DNA from: Erodium maritimum
Lineage: Eukaryota > Streptophyta > Magnoliopsida > Geraniales > Geraniaceae
Reading direction: 5' to 3'
Assembly: GCA_963921825.1 (NCBI GenBank)
Contig: OY997595.1
Span: forward strand, 15,431,228 to 15,495,227
DNA length: 64,000 bases
Part shown: positions 10,631-22,786 of the stretch, piece after piece
Position numbering within the stretch: the first letter of the stretch is position 1
Layout of the letters: each line of letters starts with the position of its first letter
The notes under the pieces: generated by a model
What the model was told of the DNA's origin: nothing
Databases searched by the model: none
Seen by the model: the letters and a program-made list of their open reading frames with translations, nothing else
Translations under genes and position numbers: made by a program

Positions 10631-10916
10631 GTCAAAGGGTTGACATTTTGACAGCAGACTAGACTAGAGTAAGAAAGCTTGTGAGCATCGCCGGCGCCGT
10701 CCCTATTGGCTGGTATTGGTAAACTAGAAACCGCGGGAACGTACAGTTACCCACAAACCACCTCATAATCGGACAAGCAAACAAACACATTCCACATGAT
10801 TGCTCCTTTGCTTAACCTTAAATTAATCATCATTCTCCTCTTCCTCTTTACAGCGAATCCTCTTCCACCTCATCCCTCCATTTCTTTAAACCTCAATTAA
10901 ACCCCACATCGGTCAA
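10631..10916 (+). promoter_or_regulatory. W-box cluster upstream of the receptor kinase gene
   Basis: TTGACA occurs at 10640-10645 and 10648-10653, an inverted TTGAC at 10631-10635, and an inverted TTGACC at 10911-10916, all within 400 bp of the start codon. W-boxes are the binding sites of WRKY factors, common in defence-induced promoters. Use here is an inference. Confidence 0.45.
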
Positions 10917-11015
10917 CGGTCCGCTATTGTCTCTATCTCCCCATCATTTTACACCTCCTGGGTCTGCTTCAATTCCCCCAAAAAATCTCCACCCGGGCCT
11001 GCAATTGCCACCCCG

Positions 11016-14000
11016 ATGACCCCCAAGTTCTGGGGATTTCTCTGGCTCTCCTTCTTCGTCTTCTCCGTTTGTTCCGTCGCCGAATCGAAGTGCGCAAAAG
11101 GGTGCGACCTCGCTTTGGCATCGTACTACGTATGGGAGGGCTCGAATCTGACTTTCATCGGCGACGTTATGGGCCCTATCGCGCCTGAAACGATCGTGCC
11201 CTACAATCCGGGGGTACCCAACAAGGACAGCGTGCAGTGGGGCACAAGGGTTCTCGTCCCCTTCTCTTGCGACTGCATCAATGGAGAGTTTCTGGGCCAC
11301 GTTTTCTCGTACCGGATTAAGCCCGGCGACACCTACGGCAAAGTCGCCAGCGTCGCCTACTCGGGCCTGACGACGGCGTCATGGGTTCAGGCGTTTAACC
11401 ATCTCGAGGCCAATCGTATTCCGGATTCGGGAACCTTGAATGTCACCGTCAATTGCTCTTGTGGGAACCGCGCCGTTTCCAAGGATTATGGGTTGTTCGT
11501 CACCTACCCGCTCCGCCAGAACGACACTCTGGAGTCGGTGGCGGCGGCGACCAATTTCAGCGCCGGCTTGTTGCGGAGCTACAACGACAACGCCAATTTC
11601 AGCAGCGGGAGCGGTCTGGTTTTCTTACCCGGCAAAGGTGATGCCTTTGTACCCGAGAACGCCAATTGGCACTTTTTTGATGTATTTTGAGAATTTGACT
11701 TGTTGGGAATTATGTGATCAGTCTTACTTTTGATGCTTAAAAATCAAAACTTTATGTAGTTTATAATCTTAGATAGGCTAGATCTGAGCATATCATATGT
11801 GGGTTCATGGTGAAAGAAGGTGGGCAGTAGTTTTCTAGTAAGGTTTTGTTGTTTTTACCGTCTTTTGATCATGTGGAAACAGAGAAAAAAAATATGCATA
11901 TGGGGGAAAAGTGGTTGAAGATATAACAGCATTGTTTTGATTCTGCCATTGGTAATTTAAGGGTTCTGTACAAAACCATGTATTCAAATCATTGTGTTTA
12001 GTATGTAACTTGAAATGAGTTTTTGTTGTTTCTCATACCATGTACAAGAGTAGATAAGGGTTAATTTGGGAACAGAAACAATCTTAAATAGATCTGCATT
12101 AACTATGAGGAACATTGAGTTGTTTGATTTCTACCATGTTCCCTAGAGTCACACACATTTATAAATGTAGTATTTACAGAGTAATTCATCAGATATCTGT
12201 TGTAATTGTAACTCTAGTTCTCATGTACTATGAACTGGCATTAAACTAACTCTTCTAACATATGGATCTATCTTCTCTGCAGATCAAAGTGGAAGTTACC
12301 GTCCCCTGAAATCAAGGTAGATTCAGATGCTGGAATTTTACTTAAGCTACAGGAATCCCTTACTTCTTGTTTCATCCTGTTGATTTTTTCTTCATGACAT
12401 TAATGTTGCCTTTGCTTTCTTCTTTGTTTCTTTTCGCAGCACAGGTGGTTGAGCTTGTTTACATTTTGGTTTGTCTGACATTTATGTTTCAATCGGGATG
12501 ACAAAATGGAAACTCATGCTATTTTGGGTTATAACTTTGCTTATTCATAAGCAGGATTAGGAGCTGGAGCTATTGCCGGCATCTCTGTAGCTGTAGTAGG
12601 AGGACTGCTATTATTATCCTTTTGTCTATACATTAAATTTTATCGAAAGGATAAAGTCAACGATTCTCTCTCCACATTGTCTCATGAGTTACGTGCTCAA
12701 GATGGCCGAGGTGCTTCTTGCTATCTAAAAGCTCCTTATTTACATTTTGCTCTTACAACTTCGAAGAGACTGAAATCAGGGTGATGATATAACAATGTTT
12801 GGCTGACTGAAGCTTCCTGTCTACTATGTTTAGCTTCGGGGAGTTTAACAGTGAAAGCTACAGACTCAAGTGGATCTGCATCTGGTGCTTCTCCAGGCCT
12901 TACTGGCATTACCGTGGACAAACTGATGGAGTTCTCATATGAAGAACTTGCCAATGCTACTGATGATTTCAGTCTGGCTAATAAGATTGGTCAGGGTGGC
13001 TTTGGGGCTGTTTACTATGCAGAGCTCAGAGGCGAGGTATGTGGTTGCATCTTCACTCTTTGTAAAGAAAGGGTTTGGACTTCCCTGTGACATATAGTTA
13101 TAAAATAAGGTCCATGTCTTAGTTTCTTAGACAATTGCAGGATCATGCTTTTTTAGGCAAATAAGTTCCAGGTCCAATTATGACAACAGAGGAGCATGCT
13201 TATTTTTGTACACCAATAAGTTCCTGGTCAAATTATTTTAGCATTTTGGCACATATGAGTGAATTCATTGCATTTCTATCCCCTATGATAAAATCAAAAC
13301 ACCATTTATGCAGAGAGCTGCAATCAAGAAGATGGACATGCAAGCTTCAAAAGAATTTCTCGCAGAGTTGAAAGTTCTGACACGCGTTCATCACCTAAAC
13401 CTGGTAAATACACCTTTAAACAAGAACCGTATATGGTTATGATTTGAGTGAAAACTCATAATTTTCCCTTGGCCAGAAAATATGTCATGTTAATTGTTTT
13501 GAAAAGTTTGTATTATCGTTGATCATTGGCTTCTAGGTGTATGATACGTTAAGAATGTATGTAGGTACGCTTGATTGGCCATTGCGTGGAGGGTTCTCTT
13601 TTCTTGGTCTATGAATTCATTGAGAATGGCAACTTAAGCCAGCATCTGCATGGCTCAGGTAAGAATGAGATCACAATTTGCAGCGAGGATGTTGAAAGTT
13701 ATGGTGGTGATACTGATGCATTTTTTTTACAGAGAGGGAACCGCTGGCATGGCCTACCAGAGTGCAGATTGCCCTTGATTCAGCAAGAGGTCTTGAGTAT
13801 ATCCACGAGCACACTGTCCCCGTTTATATCCATCGCGATATCAAAACAGCAAATATCTTGATAGACAAGAACTACCATGGAAAGGTTGTGTGCCATTGAA
13901 TCTAATGTTGATATGGACTAGATGAAACCTGATTGTGCTGACATGTGTAGAATGCAGGTTGCAGATTTTGGATTGACCAAGCTGACTGAAGTTGGAAGTA

Positions 14001-14826
14001 CGTCACTCCCAACACGTCTTGTGGGCACCTTTGGATACATGCCACCAGAGTAAGATAACTTTTCATTACTTGACTGTTTCCATCCAATTTGATCATGCTT
14101 GTATAATAATACTCGTGTGCAGATATGCTCAATATGGTGACGTCTCTCCCAAAGTGGATGTGTATGCATTTGGAGTTGTCCTTTATGAACTTATCTCTGC
14201 CAAGGAAGCTATAGTCAAAGCAAGCGACACTGTTGCTGAGTCAAAGGGCCTCGTTGCATTGGTATACAGTTGAACTACATTGAAGCTTAAAAGTCCTGCA
14301 TTTTACTTTCGTTTTTATTTTACGCATTTGATCTCAACACTTTTGATTCTAAAATAACTTGCTGCTGGGACTTTAACCAGTTGGAGGACAAATAAGCTTT
14401 GGTCTTTTAAACCTGCTAGTTAATAAACATACATAACAAGGTCACTGAGCTGAACTTTGGCTTGTTTATATGTTGTTCAGTTTGAGGAAGTTCTTAGCCA
14501 GGCCGATCCTACAGAAGACTTTAACAAGCTGGTAGACCCGAGGCTGGGAGAGAACTACCCGACAGATTCAGTTCGAAAGGTAAACATATTACTCAGAAAG
14601 ACAAAAAACAGAATGAAGTTGAATGTTGGCATTCATAGTGTAATGATGTGTGTGTTTGTAGATGGCCCAGCTTGCCAAGGCGTGCACGCAGGAGAATCCA
14701 CAGCTACGGCCGAGCATGAGATCCATTGTGGTGGCGTTGATGACTCTGTCATCGACGACAGAGGACTGGGATGTTGGTTCCTTCTATGAGAATCAAGCTC
14801 TCATGAATCTGGTGTCCGGACGCTAG
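11016..14826 (+). CDS. CERK1: LysM receptor-like kinase, CERK1/LYK1 type
   Basis: Plasma-membrane receptor that senses chitin oligomers and starts immune signalling; some relatives also act in symbiosis. The exon model is 11016-11637, 12283-12316, 12440-12444, 12555-12710, 12834-13036, 13314-13403, 13565-13658, 13733-13884, 13958-14049, 14123-14261, 14481-14579 and 14662-14826. It gives 616 residues, close to the known CERK1 length, with every junction GT-AG. Visible parts are a signal peptide (about 1-24), three LysM regions with Cys pairs at 26/30, 85/87 and 147/149, a transmembrane helix (about 225-247), a glycine loop GQGGFG (325-330), ATP lysine 345, HRD with Asp437, and DFG from Asp455. 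It is therefore an active-looking RD kinase, unlike LYK4/5 relatives that lack catalytic residues. A 5-nt exon is required to keep frame. NFR1/LYK3-type relatives are the main alternative identity. Confidence 0.93.
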
Positions 14827-15869
14827 GATCTTATGTTCCTTCCACACGCTTCTCTCAAGCATCATACTATACTTTTCTTTTCTTGTTGTATCCTTTTCGG
14901 ATGTTTCCTGTTAATCTTTTAATTATGGATCTCAATCCGATATATTTAGTTAGTTTCAAAAAAAAAATTAATGTTGTGAGGGAAATCGATTCTTTCAGTG
15001 TAACTTTATACATATAGAGTAAGGCATCTCAAGCAACCTACTACTGTAAATGTGTATAGTTGAGAATTTTATGATTCCTCTAATTTATCAGTTATTTGGG
15101 AAGTTGATGAAAAGAGGAGATAAATGCAATCAATTTATTTATGATTAGATCCGTCATGAATGATTCAAATTTTGCACACCGACGTATAATCTGGGTTTGA
15201 TTGCGAGTACAACTCCATATTTCTCGAGAATCTATACTCGTTTGGAATTGTACGAACGGTTGGTGCTATTGTAAAGAACACTAATTTTGTAATTATTTAA
15301 TTATTAATTTTTTTTCGAAATGTTATTTCGAATGATTTTATTTTATATTTCTAGAAAAGTAATGAAAAAGATTAAAGGAAAAATAAAGAAGAAATAAATG
15401 AAATTAGTGAAAATTAATTTAAAATAATGAAAATAATAAATAAAATTATTTCTGATTTTTTTAAATTAAATAATATTAATAAGTATTTTAAAAATGATAA
15501 TTCATTTCATTTCATAAAATTTTATTTAAAAAAACTTATTTTAGAAAAAAAAGTTGAAATTTTAAAACATTTTTTTTTATCAATTTGTAAATATTTTAAT
15601 TTTGAAATATTAAATTAAAGAATATTAATAAATATTTGGAAATAATTAATTCATTTATTTCTGATTTAAATAGAAAAAATTAATTTTATTATGGTTTGAA
15701 TGGTATGACGATGTAAATTTGGGTAACAATTAAGGATATTTTCGTTATTCTATAAAAAAAATTAGCAAGCATGAATAGAAGGGGAAATATTGTTACTGAT
15801 GATTAGTTCAGGGTAAAGTTTTGTTACGAATAAATATTGAGATATTTATCCGTTAAACGCGTATAATAT
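14827..15869. other. AT-rich intergenic region
   Basis: The 3' untranslated end of the receptor kinase is followed by very AT-rich DNA, extreme at 15290-15690. Short direct repeats around ATTTCTGATTT occur at 15445 and 15655. I see no gene. Confidence 0.6.
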
Positions 15870-15884
15870 GTGATATGTCAACAC
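15870..15884. repeat. Left 15-bp target duplication of the LINE retroposon
   Basis: GTGATATGTCAACAC, repeated without change at 18377-18391 directly after an A-rich tail. Confidence 0.92.
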
Positions 15885-18376
15885 GGCGCTTCAATTCAAC
15901 TCCACCTTTTTTTAATAGATGAACGGGATGAAATCGTGATTGTGCCACAACATACTTACATCCCCATCAAATGTATTAATTGCATACGTGCCGCCTCTGA
16001 TATTGCTCTAGCAAACCCTAGGTTCGGCAAAAGTGAGAAAACGATGGTGAATTCGGCGGCGAATCTGTCAAGCATCTCGGGTGATTCCTCCCTGTGGCGT
16101 GATCCGGTAGAGGAGACGCTGGACGGGGGAGAGATCGGTGTGGGTACGGGACTGGTACTCGGAAGCTCGCCTGGTGCAGATCAGGTGGAAGGTGAGCGGC
16201 CACGATCGGTGGCTGTGGTGCAGGTCGACGCCGGCGATGCCGGGCGGAGACCGGACGTGAATGTGGAGAGTCATCGGGCGAGGGCCGTGGTGTGGCCAGC
16301 GTCGGAAGGCGAGGCGGAGACGGAAGCCACCGTGCCGCTGCTGGCACGGGGCCTGGCATCACCGGTGGATGGGACTCCGGTTATGGAGTTCTCGTCGATC
16401 CGGCGTCCTGCTGTTGTCGGCGGTGGCGGAAGTGAGAGGACTAGGCTGGGATCGAGCCGGGATCCCGTGCCGGTGAGGGGTCTGTGGTCCCGGGCTCGTC
16501 GGGGTGCACACTATAGACCCCCGGGGCTGTTGCATGCCGACGGGAAGGAAGCCATCGCGCCGGTGGTCATCCCGTCGGACTCGGAGGAGGGGTACCAGGA
16601 GTCCCTGGCAGCGCAGGAGCGGCGCCGGGCGAAAGGCAAGGCGGTGGTGACGGAAGGGCATCATCCTGAGGCAACCGGCCCGGAGGTGGAGCGTGGGCGA
16701 GCACCGGGATGCGGCGGATCTTTCATGGGAGATGCCCGCCGTGGGGGCCGAGGGGATAGTAACTGGCTTCCCCGGGCGGGTCGTGGCGGAAGAGATGGAC
16801 CGGCCGAGCCTGGGGATGTAGCTACCTGGGCGGCTCGGTATGGATCGGGTAGGACGGGAGAGGCTGATCGGGCATCGGGGGACAGGGACCAGTCTGGGAC
16901 CCGTCGAGACCCGGGGAGAGTGGTTCCCGAGTTGGGGCAGCAGCTGTCCTCGATGCGAATCACGGAGGTAGTAATCCCAACTGGGGATGTTGGCCAGGAC
17001 ACGATGCAATTCCGCTTCGAGCTGGCAGCGAAAGTGCTAACATCGAAGCGGTTTTTCTGGAGGTCCCTGGTTGAGAGGATGGAGGACTTGTGGGGAATGA
17101 AGGTGGATGCTAGACCCCTGGAAGGGGGACTAGTAGGTTTCTTCTTCCGCACGGAAAGGGAACGGGAGAGGGTGCTCGCGGGGGAACCCTGGGCGTTCTG
17201 GGAGTCCCTAGTCCTGTTTACTGACCTGAGGGCCCACATGCAGGTGGGTGAGCTGAGTTTTCACCAATTTTCGGTCTGGGCTAGGATCTCAAATCTGCCT
17301 GTGGGGGCCTGGAACAGGGCAGTAGGGTTTCGCATCGGGAGTGCCTTGGGAGTCTGTCAAGCGGTGGATGTGGATGCTGCTGGTCGGTGCTGGGGGGACT
17401 TCATGAGGGTCCGGATTCGGGCTGATATCCGTCTTCCTTTGCAGAGTCAGATTTGGTTCCGCTTGTCGGAATCACAGGTACGTACGTTACTCTCTGTGTC
17501 GTATGAGCATTTACCGGACCACTGCTATGGGTGCAGCTGTGCGGGGCACTGATTTCCGTCGTGCCCGGTTGCGGGAGGGACACGGGGCCACTCGCTCCGA
17601 GCCCCGGCGGACCCGCGTTCGGCTTTTGAAAAGGCCAAGCACGGGAAGGCGATCCCGGTACGAACTGGTCCTATCTGGAGGCTAGGTCTACGGCTCGGGG
17701 CAGTTCCCGTACCCCAGCCATGGAATCGGACCCCGGAATGGATCAGGGGGACACTAATGAAGTAGATTCGGAGGACACCCCGTCTGGTTGGGTGGCGAAG
17801 GAAGGAAGCCCGTCGTTGTCTGGGAAGAAGCGACTGGAAAGGGAAGAGGATCAGGATGAGTCGAACGGCTCGTCAGAGGCAGATGGGGATTCACAGGCAG
17901 AGGTGGGGGGCGTCAAGCACCCCCGCCTGCAGAAATGAGACCTCGGTGGCATGGGGAGGGGTGGGTCAACTTTGATCCCTTCCCGGCGGATGGATGGAGA
18001 CGGCACCATCACCAGTTGAGTTTTATCTCCCCTGCCAGTCCGGAGTCAGCAATCCCGCGTTCAGGAGCCCTACCATTATCATTCCAGAGAGGACAAGCAC
18101 GCTGACACACCGGGGGAGATGTAGGTCCACCAGTATTCCCCTAAACTTGGTTGGCTCGCCTCGTCCCATGTTGGAAGAAGCATGCTGTATCGGTGTCACC
18201 AAACGCTACCGCAGATATCCCCTTCGTCCGCAAAACCCATTACCAGAGCCGATTTTATTGCTTTCAGTTCATTTCAATTTATTAGTTGGATTGTTATGTA
18301 GGTGGGGTACATTTCAGTACCTACCAAACTCGTTTATCATGATTTAATATAAAATGCAATAGTTACTCAAAAAAAA
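15885..18376 (+). mobile_element. LINE-derived retroposon with ORF1 only
   Basis: A 2.49-kb GC-rich insert lies between perfect 15-bp target duplications and ends in an A-rich tail (18368-18376), the signature of target-primed reverse transcription. It carries an ORF1-type gene (16044-17552) but no reverse transcriptase, so it must have been mobilised in trans or was copied from an internally deleted LINE. The perfect duplications suggest a fairly recent insertion. Its GC content contrasts sharply with the flanks. Confidence 0.9.
16044..17552 (+). pseudogene. DUF4283/zf-CCHC_4 protein (plant LINE ORF1 type)
   Basis: The frame starts at the first ATG inside the insert (MVNSAANLSS). A long, low-complexity Gly/Arg-rich N-terminal part (about 1-300) is followed by a DUF4283-like domain (about 310-430: FFFRTERERERVLAGEPW) and the linker of the zf-CCHC_4 family, ending in CYGCSCAGH. 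The stop at 17550-17552 falls inside the zinc knuckle: the same frame goes on with the last cysteine and a basic tail to about 17760. The protein would bind nucleic acid during retrotransposition. It is classed as broken because the knuckle is cut, although the truncated product could still be translated. Confidence 0.8.
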
Positions 18377-18391
18377 GTGATATGTCAACAC
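18377..18391. repeat. Right 15-bp target duplication of the LINE retroposon
   Basis: Exact copy of 15870-15884, placed directly after the A-rich tail. Confidence 0.92.
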
Positions 18392-18755
18392 AATTTATCC
18401 ACTTTTAATGTTTTTTGTAGCCCGAAATTACGAAATCACCCCTTGTATCCGGCGGGCTACCAACCATGTCAAGAAGAGTTGGAGTCCAAATAGGTTAGAT
18501 GAACTCACAGCTGGGCTAGTGGGCTCTACCGGTTAACGAAGGCCCAGATCCTTCTCGAATTATCTTGGAAGAAACAAATATTTTAGAAACCAAATAAATA
18601 GGAGAAAATAAACCCATTTCCAGAATTTCAATTCATTGGGAGGTTTTCTTGACCAGGAAGTTGCATTCGGGTAGAAGACGTATCTTTCCATCGGATCCAT
18701 CCACACCAGGAGAATCAAAATCCCAACATCAACGAGAGTGATTTTAGAGAGCGAA

Positions 18756-21728
18756 ATGGATTTCGAGCTGAGAAGGGCGAGAGAGAAGATAGAGAAGGAG
18801 CAGAAGGAGAGGAAAGAGATCGCCAGGCGGAGATTGGAGAGGGAGCGCAAGGCTAGAGAAGAGGCCAAGCGTCAGCGTGAGGCTCTTGAAGCTGCCCAGA
18901 GATCTCGCCGACTCGATGCTCTTGAAGCTCAACTCAAGGTACCCTATCGTGCTTCCATTTCTAGTTTTTTTTTAATCGGAACTCTCTTGTCGTTGTCATG
19001 CTCATTCTGCTCCGATTTTGTGCCATGTATAATATTTTTGAAGAAACTGTGATTCTATTAGCTTATGGCTCCTGATATTTTGGAGAGAGACATTTTCTCC
19101 TCCTGAATGGGTTATTTAGGTTTAATATTGTGACAATAAGTTGATGCCATATTGTTCAAGTTGGGACAAGTGTTTTCTGTTTGCATTGGGTGTGATTGGT
19201 TCATCAAAAAATCATTTTTATGAAGCCTTTGAGGCATATGAATCACTTCAAGATGATCCAAAAGACTTCATTTCAGGAACACATAGAGCATGGATCTACA
19301 AGTTTATGTCTGATTCACTCAGGAATATAATTTTCTCTTGGAGTAATTTGTGTGCCGTGCCATCCTTTTAATTTTATGCTTGCTCAATATCAAGGAATGA
19401 AAGAAGTTTAACTTTATACTTTATGTTGAGCGAAATAGATTGTTGCCAGAGTTTCATCTAGATATTGTATAGTAAGTAAGAGGGATAGATTGTTCAGGCC
19501 TACAAACTATTATCAGCATGTTGGTGTCTGTAATTAGGAATATATGCAGTGGCCATTATACCTCTTAGTTAATTGTTCAAAGTTGACTCCCTATTATCTT
19601 ATGGGACCAATGTGCACCTCAAGCTTTTACGCATGCCATCTGATATTGAGTTTCTTTGCTCATTAAAGAACATTGTAGAATGCATGCTAGTTCCTTTCAC
19701 TGTCATATTATTGTGACTTTTTACCTGTTATTGGTGAATCAGAGTAGATGTTGGATACTTGCAGTTTTGCTCTACTTTATAGTCATCAGTTTTGGGGAAG
19801 ATTGTCAGTCTGGATTATGTCAGTCAGATAACATAGACTCAATATGAAATTTGAACTTATAACTAATGGCTATCTATGTGTATATATGGGTCATATGCAT
19901 TCATACTTGCACATGATGAGTTTCCTGTCCATATTGTGTTTGCCATTGTGTCGTAAACTGCATTCACGATTACCAAATTAGTATTTAGCAGTGTTATCCA
20001 TTGAAATCAGAATAATTATCCTGTTTATGGTTTAAGTCTCTAGTGGTGAACTCAGAATTGCTTAAAAGTTGGCTTTCCTCTCAGGCTGATCAGATAACAG
20101 AAGAAAATTTGCTTGCTGGGAGGGGAATCAGCTTCTACCGAATATTGGAAGCTGTACCTTTTCAGGGAAATGGAGATAAGATCAAACTCCCTTCTTCCTG
20201 TTTCACGGAGTTGTCTGATCAAGGTGCATTTGATAAAGGACCCTTATACTTCCGGCTGTCAGTGGTTTGTCAAGAGGGTTCTTCAGACATGAAGGCTGCT
20301 GAAACAGGAAGCTGTGGTACCACCCATTCAGGAGTTCTGGAGTTCACTGCAGAAGAAGGTTCTGTTGGGCTTCCTCCTCATGTGTGGAGCAATCTATTTC
20401 CCAAAGATTCTCCGGTTTCACTGATTGAAGTTTGGTATGTCTGGCTGCCAAAGGGAACTTACGCAAAACTTCAGCCAGAAGGGATTGGTTTTTCTGACCT
20501 CCCCAACCACAAGGCTATTCTTGAAACAAGCCTTCGCCAGCATGCCACACTTTCTCAAGATGATGTGCTCACCGTAAATTATGGGGAGTTGGTGTACAAA
20601 TTGCGAGTCCTTGAGTTGAAACCCTCTTCTAGTGTATCTGTCCTGGAAACAGATATTGAAGTTGATGTAGTTGGTCCTGATTCAGTTTCAGAGAGTACAA
20701 ACGAGTATGTCCTGAAGCCCCTTGTGTATGGGACTTCAGAATCAGGGACAGTTGAGGAAGGGAAGTTTATGTATTACAAGTTCTCCATTGACAATGATTC
20801 ATGGGGGAAAATTGCTTCTGGGGATGCAGTAGTTGAGGTTAAAGTAGAAGCAGAGGCAGATGGCGGGGACACCGACCTTTACATATCCAAGCATCCCCTC
20901 TTATTCCCAACCCGGCACCAGCATGAATGGTCTTCCCACGATGTGGGTTCGAAGTCTTTGATCCTTAGCTCTAAGGATATGAGTTTGGAAGCTGGTACAT
21001 ACAGCATTGGTGTTTATGGGTTCAAGGGAACAACCAAGTACCAGATATCAGTCAACATTCAGGACAACAATCAAAAGGGTCAGCAAGCTATGTCTTCCTC
21101 GTCAGCATCAGCAGGGGTAGATACTGTAGAGTGTAGGAATTGCAAGCGCCATATACCTAGTCGGACCATAGCCCTGCATGAGGCCTACTGTAGCAGACAT
21201 AATGTCACCTGTCAGCATGCTGGTTGCGGAATTGTGCTTAGGGTGGAGGAGGCCAAGAACCACGTGCACTGTGAGAAATGTGGGCAACCATTTCAGAAGG
21301 GTGAGATGGAGAAGCACATGAAAGTATATCATGAGCCCATCAGCTGTGCCTGTGGGGTGGTCCTTGAGAAAGAACAAATGGTACATGAGCTACTACCCTC
21401 TTCGTATTTTATTAAAAATTGTCTAGTATTTTAGTGAATGCAATCATCTAATCTGCATTGTAAACTTATTGCCACATTCCATACCTTTTGTGTGTGACAG
21501 ATGCAACACCAGGCCTCGGCCTGTCCCTTGCGGCTGGTTCCTTGTCGTTTTTGTGGGGATATGGTTCAAGCGGGGAACACTGCAATGGATATCAGAGACA
21601 GAATGAGAGGATTATCGGAACATGAAAGCATATGTGGGTCGAGGACCGCTCCTTGTGATTCGTGTGGACGTTCTGTCATGTTGAAGGAGATGGACATCCA
21701 CCAGGTTGCTGTTCATCAAAAGAACTGA
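18756..21728 (+). CDS. UFD1-domain protein with C-terminal zinc fingers (PRLI-interacting factor K type)
   Basis: Three exons, 18756-18938, 20085-21380 and 21501-21728, give 568 residues. The start is the ATG of MDFELRRAREK, where homologues from memory also begin. Residues 1-65 form a highly charged Arg/Glu coiled coil. Residues 75-275 resemble the UFD1 double-psi barrel (GNGDKIKLPSSCF; LPPHVWSNLF), which in the UFD1 family helps CDC48/p97 handle ubiquitinated proteins. After a spacer the C-terminus (about 410-560) is rich in Cys/His pairs such as CRNCKRHIPSRTIALHEAYC and CGSRTAPCDSCGRSV, a TRAF/XIAF1-like zinc-finger array. Arabidopsis At4g15420 (from memory) has the same architecture. The link to ubiquitin handling comes from the family; the precise substrate is unknown. 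Intron 1 is 1.15 kb; its GT-AG junctions keep frame. Confidence 0.9.
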
Positions 21729-22119
21729 CACAGAGATGCAATTGAAACTTGAAAGTGGCCATGTATGTCCAAGGCTCATGCACCTGATGAGAATCAATGA
21801 GCTGGAAGGCCGATTTAAGGAGTATTAGTAATGGTGAATATATGTGTTGTTTGTGCATGTGAAGAAGGCAGATAAAGAAATTATGGATCATGTGTGTCCC
21901 AACATTGTTTCGGATATTATATTTATCCTGAATGGCTTATGTAAATGACAGTCTGGTTGGAGAAAACCTGTTTGTCCTCAGTTGCTAACACATTATCGTA
22001 TCTCCAACCCAATATACCTTTGAAACTGATATTTTTACGAATTTAAGACTAGACATGATATGATAGCGTACATAATTTCTTGTATTAGAATCTGTTTAAT
22101 CAGGAATTACACTGTTATC

Positions 22120-22262
22120 TAGTCGTTCACTTGAGCAAGATGAGACTCGCTAACTGTTTTTGATCGATTAGTCGATAAACTGTTTCTTAGTCGTTCAATC
22201 GAGCAAGATGGGACTCGAAAAATGTCCTTTAATTGTTCAGTCAAGTAAAGATGGGGGCACGA
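22120..22262. repeat. Short imperfect tandem repeat
   Basis: TAGTCGTTCA followed by GAGCAAGATG(A/G)GACTCG occurs near 22121 and 22189, with a third degraded unit near 22237. No gene is seen. It lies between the UFD1-like gene and the channel gene. Confidence 0.5.
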
Positions 22263-22599
22263 AGCCGCATTTATGTTGTGGTGGGGGAAAGTGAACCTCC
22301 TCCTGCTCATTAGTCGTTGCTACATATTCAAAAGGTAACGAGAAATTTATAACTAAAAATTATGGAAGAAAAGGACAAAATAAATAATTTTTTATATTAT
22401 TTTATTGTTATTTTTGGGATGACCATTCACATGGAACGAATAAAAAAGAATGACGGAAAAATAAAATAAAGTAGCCGTTAGAGAAGTGACTCACTTCTCC
22501 CTCTTGCCGACAACAAATTGCTCGAGTGTCAATTTTTTTTGTTTAAATAATGCTAATAAAAGAGATCGTTGCTTCTCTGTACGTAATCGCCTTTGTTTC

Positions 22600-22786
22600 T
22601 TCTCCACCCAACCCTTGTGCTATCCTGCGCCTTCCCTCTCTCTACTGCTGAAAGGTGGCGCCTTTCAGCTGGGTTCATTCATTTTATACAACTTCCGAAC
22701 TTCGACGCTCTGGGTTCTCCGATCTCGTTCTTCTACTAAGTCCAAGCTGATCTCTCGTTGTCTTTGCGCTCTCAACCACTCTACAG
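22600..22786 (+). other. 5' untranslated exon of the OSCA gene (inferred)
   Basis: A pyrimidine-rich tract near 22600-22680 is followed by a good donor CTCTACAG/GTACGC at 22786/22787. The matching acceptor TTTATCAG/GAGG at 23912/23913 lies 27 nt before the start codon. A long leader intron of about 1.1 kb is common in plant genes. The exon start is not resolvable. Confidence 0.55.

Noticed and set aside
15427-15618. Small Lys/Ile/Phe-rich protein gene
   Set aside because: The frame arises from extreme AT content; there is no signal, domain or conserved context.
16359-17239. Minus-strand genes within the GC-rich retroposon
   Set aside because: Long antisense frames there follow from GC bias opposite the DUF4283 frame and have no domain.
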